A stretch of DNA of 64,000 nucleotides, from assembly GCA_002600635.1 (NCBI GenBank), contig CP021371.1, positions 1,119,001-1,183,000 on the forward strand, given 5' to 3'. Below, one piece after another: positions 62,956 to 64,000 of this stretch. Every line of letters begins with the position of its first letter. Position 1 is the stretch's first letter. The stretch comes from Rhizobium sp. ACO-34A (GTDB taxonomy: Bacteria; Pseudomonadota; Alphaproteobacteria; Rhizobiales; Rhizobiaceae). A program made the translations under genes and the position numbers. The notes beneath the pieces are model-generated. The model was not told the origin of the DNA. It saw nothing but the letters and a program-made list of their open reading frames with translations, and searched no databases.

Positions 62956-64000
62956 ATGTTCTTCCGACTGCTCGCCGCCCTTTGCCTCGCCTGCCTGATG
63001 GCGCTTTCGCCGGGGCTTGTCGTGGCCGCAGAGTTCATCCGCAGCTACGATGCGCAGATCGCCGTCTCCGCTGACGCCAGCCTCGAGGTCACGGAAACCA
63101 TCACGGTCCGCGCCGAGGGCAATGATATCAGGCGCGGCATCTTCCGGGATTTCCCGCTCTATGCGGAGGATGCGAAGGGACGCCGCACCAAGGTTGACTT
63201 CGAACTCCTGTCCGTCGAGCGGGATGGCGAGCCGGAAACCTCGCACACCGAGAGCATTACGGGCGGCATCCGCATTTATGCCGGATCGGCGGATACCTAT
63301 CTTGCCCCTGGGGACTACACTTACCGCATCGTCTATCGCACCGGTCGACAGATCCGCTATTTCGACGATCACGACGAACTCTACTGGAACGTGACCGGTA
63401 ATGGCTGGCGGTTTCCCATCAACGAAGCGTCGGCCACAGTCGTCCTGCCGGAAGGTGTGAAACCGACCGAGACGGCCTATTACACGGGTTATCTGGGCGC
63501 GACGGATCGCAATGCGCGAATGCTGCGCACCAGCGAGGGCGTCTATTTCGAGACCACCGCACCGCTGCTGCCGGAGCAGGGGTTGACCATCGCCGTGGGC
63601 CTGCCGAAGGGCGCGCTCGCAGCGCCTTCCAGCGAGCAGAGCCTCTGGTGGCTGCTGCGCGACAATCTCGCCAACATCATCGGCTTTGGCGGCCTCGCTC
63701 TCGTCTTCGTTTATTACCTGCGGTCTTGGCTTGCGGTCGGGCGTGATCCGGCCGGTGGCGTTATCGTGCCGCGCTGGGATGCGCCCGATGGCATTTCCCC
63801 GGCGCTGGTGAATTACATCGACAACAAGGGCTTTTCCGGCGCGGGCTGGACGGCGCTTTCCGCCTCCGCCCTCGACCTCGCGGTGAAGGGCTATGTCGTC
63901 CTTGATGACCTCGAAAAATCCATCGTCATCCGCCGGACGGAAAAGCCGCTGGACGGCAAGCTGCCGACCGGGCAGGCGGCGCTGATCGCCGAGGTGGGCA
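62956..64000 (+). CDS. DUF2207 membrane protein, N-terminal part (cut by window edge)
   Basis: The frame is open from ATG 62956 to the window end, 348 codons. It starts with a Sec signal peptide ([20 protein letters not shown], cleaved after VVAA). The extracytoplasmic part contains [38 protein letters not shown] and [12 protein letters not shown], the pattern of DUF2207. A membrane helix ([16 protein letters not shown]) follows near residue 245, then a cytoplasmic stretch beginning [13 protein letters not shown]. The lemA-DUF2207 pairing is widespread; its function is not established. The C-terminus, expected to hold another membrane segment, is outside the window. Confidence 0.9.
   Translation, partial: MFFRLLAALCLACLMALSPGLVVAAEFIRSYDAQIAVSADASLEVTETITVRAEGNDIRRGIFRDFPLYAEDAKGRRTKVDFELLSVERDGEPETSHTESITGGIRIYAGSADTYLAPGDYTYRIVYRTGRQIRYFDDHDELYWNVTGNGWRFPINEASATVVLPEGVKPTETAYYTGYLGATDRNARMLRTSEGVYFETTAPLLPEQGLTIAVGLPKGALAAPSSEQSLWWLLRDNLANIIGFGGLALVFVYYLRSWLAVGRDPAGGVIVPRWDAPDGISPALVNYIDNKGFSGAGWTALSASALDLAVKGYVVLDDLEKSIVIRRTEKPLDGKLPTGQAALIAEVG

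Overview
The window is a 64 kb piece of an alphaproteobacterial chromosome, most likely from the Rhizobiaceae (Rhizobium/Agrobacterium group). Supporting signs are a CIRCE-controlled groESL with a CTTGAC-N17-CTATCT type promoter, an F0 ATP synthase operon split from F1 with the order atpI-atpB-atpE-atpF'-atpF, a DUF4170-waaA-lpxK-DUF2093 block, non-ATG starts, high GC, and short two-hairpin intergenic repeats of the kind spread through rhizobial genomes. No species is claimed. There are no rRNA or tRNA genes, transposases or CRISPR arrays. Most of the window is core genome.

Layout. 1-3.0 kb: groEL (cut by the window edge) and groES, then a HAD phosphatase and ribF. 3.0-4.3 kb: a lower-GC insert with a Fic protein and a small upstream partner, between ribF and ileS. 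4.4-13.7 kb: ileS, a lipoprotein, a GNAT acetyltransferase, a membrane diguanylate cyclase, tadA, a 23S pseudouridine synthase with a very long low-complexity tail, rsmD and a patatin phospholipase. 13.7-23.8 kb: a CPA2 K+/H+ antiporter, pmbA, an inositol-phosphatase-family enzyme, DUF4170, waaA (Kdo transferase), a HAD phosphatase, lpxK, DUF2093 and mutL, so much of this block serves the lipid A/Kdo envelope.

24-27.4 kb: a PAS/receiver protein without a kinase domain, followed by a GGDEF/EAL protein. 27.4-34 kb: a catabolic patch with a LysR regulator divergent from an MttB-type methyltransferase, a phospholipase D-like protein, and a flavin/Fe-S demethylase of the dimethylglycine or N-methylproline type. 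Together these suggest use of methylated amines such as betaines. 34-37 kb: a serine hydrolase, a PRC-barrel protein and an SMP-30/gluconolactonase. 37.2-39.7 kb: an atypical LuxR-type regulator, a signal-peptide-less NrtA/NasS-like protein, and behind it a sigma-54-like promoter leading into a compact two-hairpin RNA ending in a terminator-like stem. This is the most interesting non-coding signal in the window.

39.7-46 kb: Mrp/ApbC ATPase, an Hsp20 gene with a perfect FixK/FNR box upstream, CorA, Kup and a SleB-like cell wall hydrolase. 46-49 kb: the F0 ATP synthase operon. 49-59 kb: rnhB, a PA0069-type radical SAM protein, a small glycosyltransferase, a TPR lipoprotein-like protein with ispE and moaB, ispB, DUF2007, a TrmN6-like methyltransferase and mntH. 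59-64 kb: a SppA-like peptidase, a small membrane protein, a VapBC pair under a 13-bp-arm palindrome, glyQ, lemA and the start of a DUF2207 protein that runs off the end.
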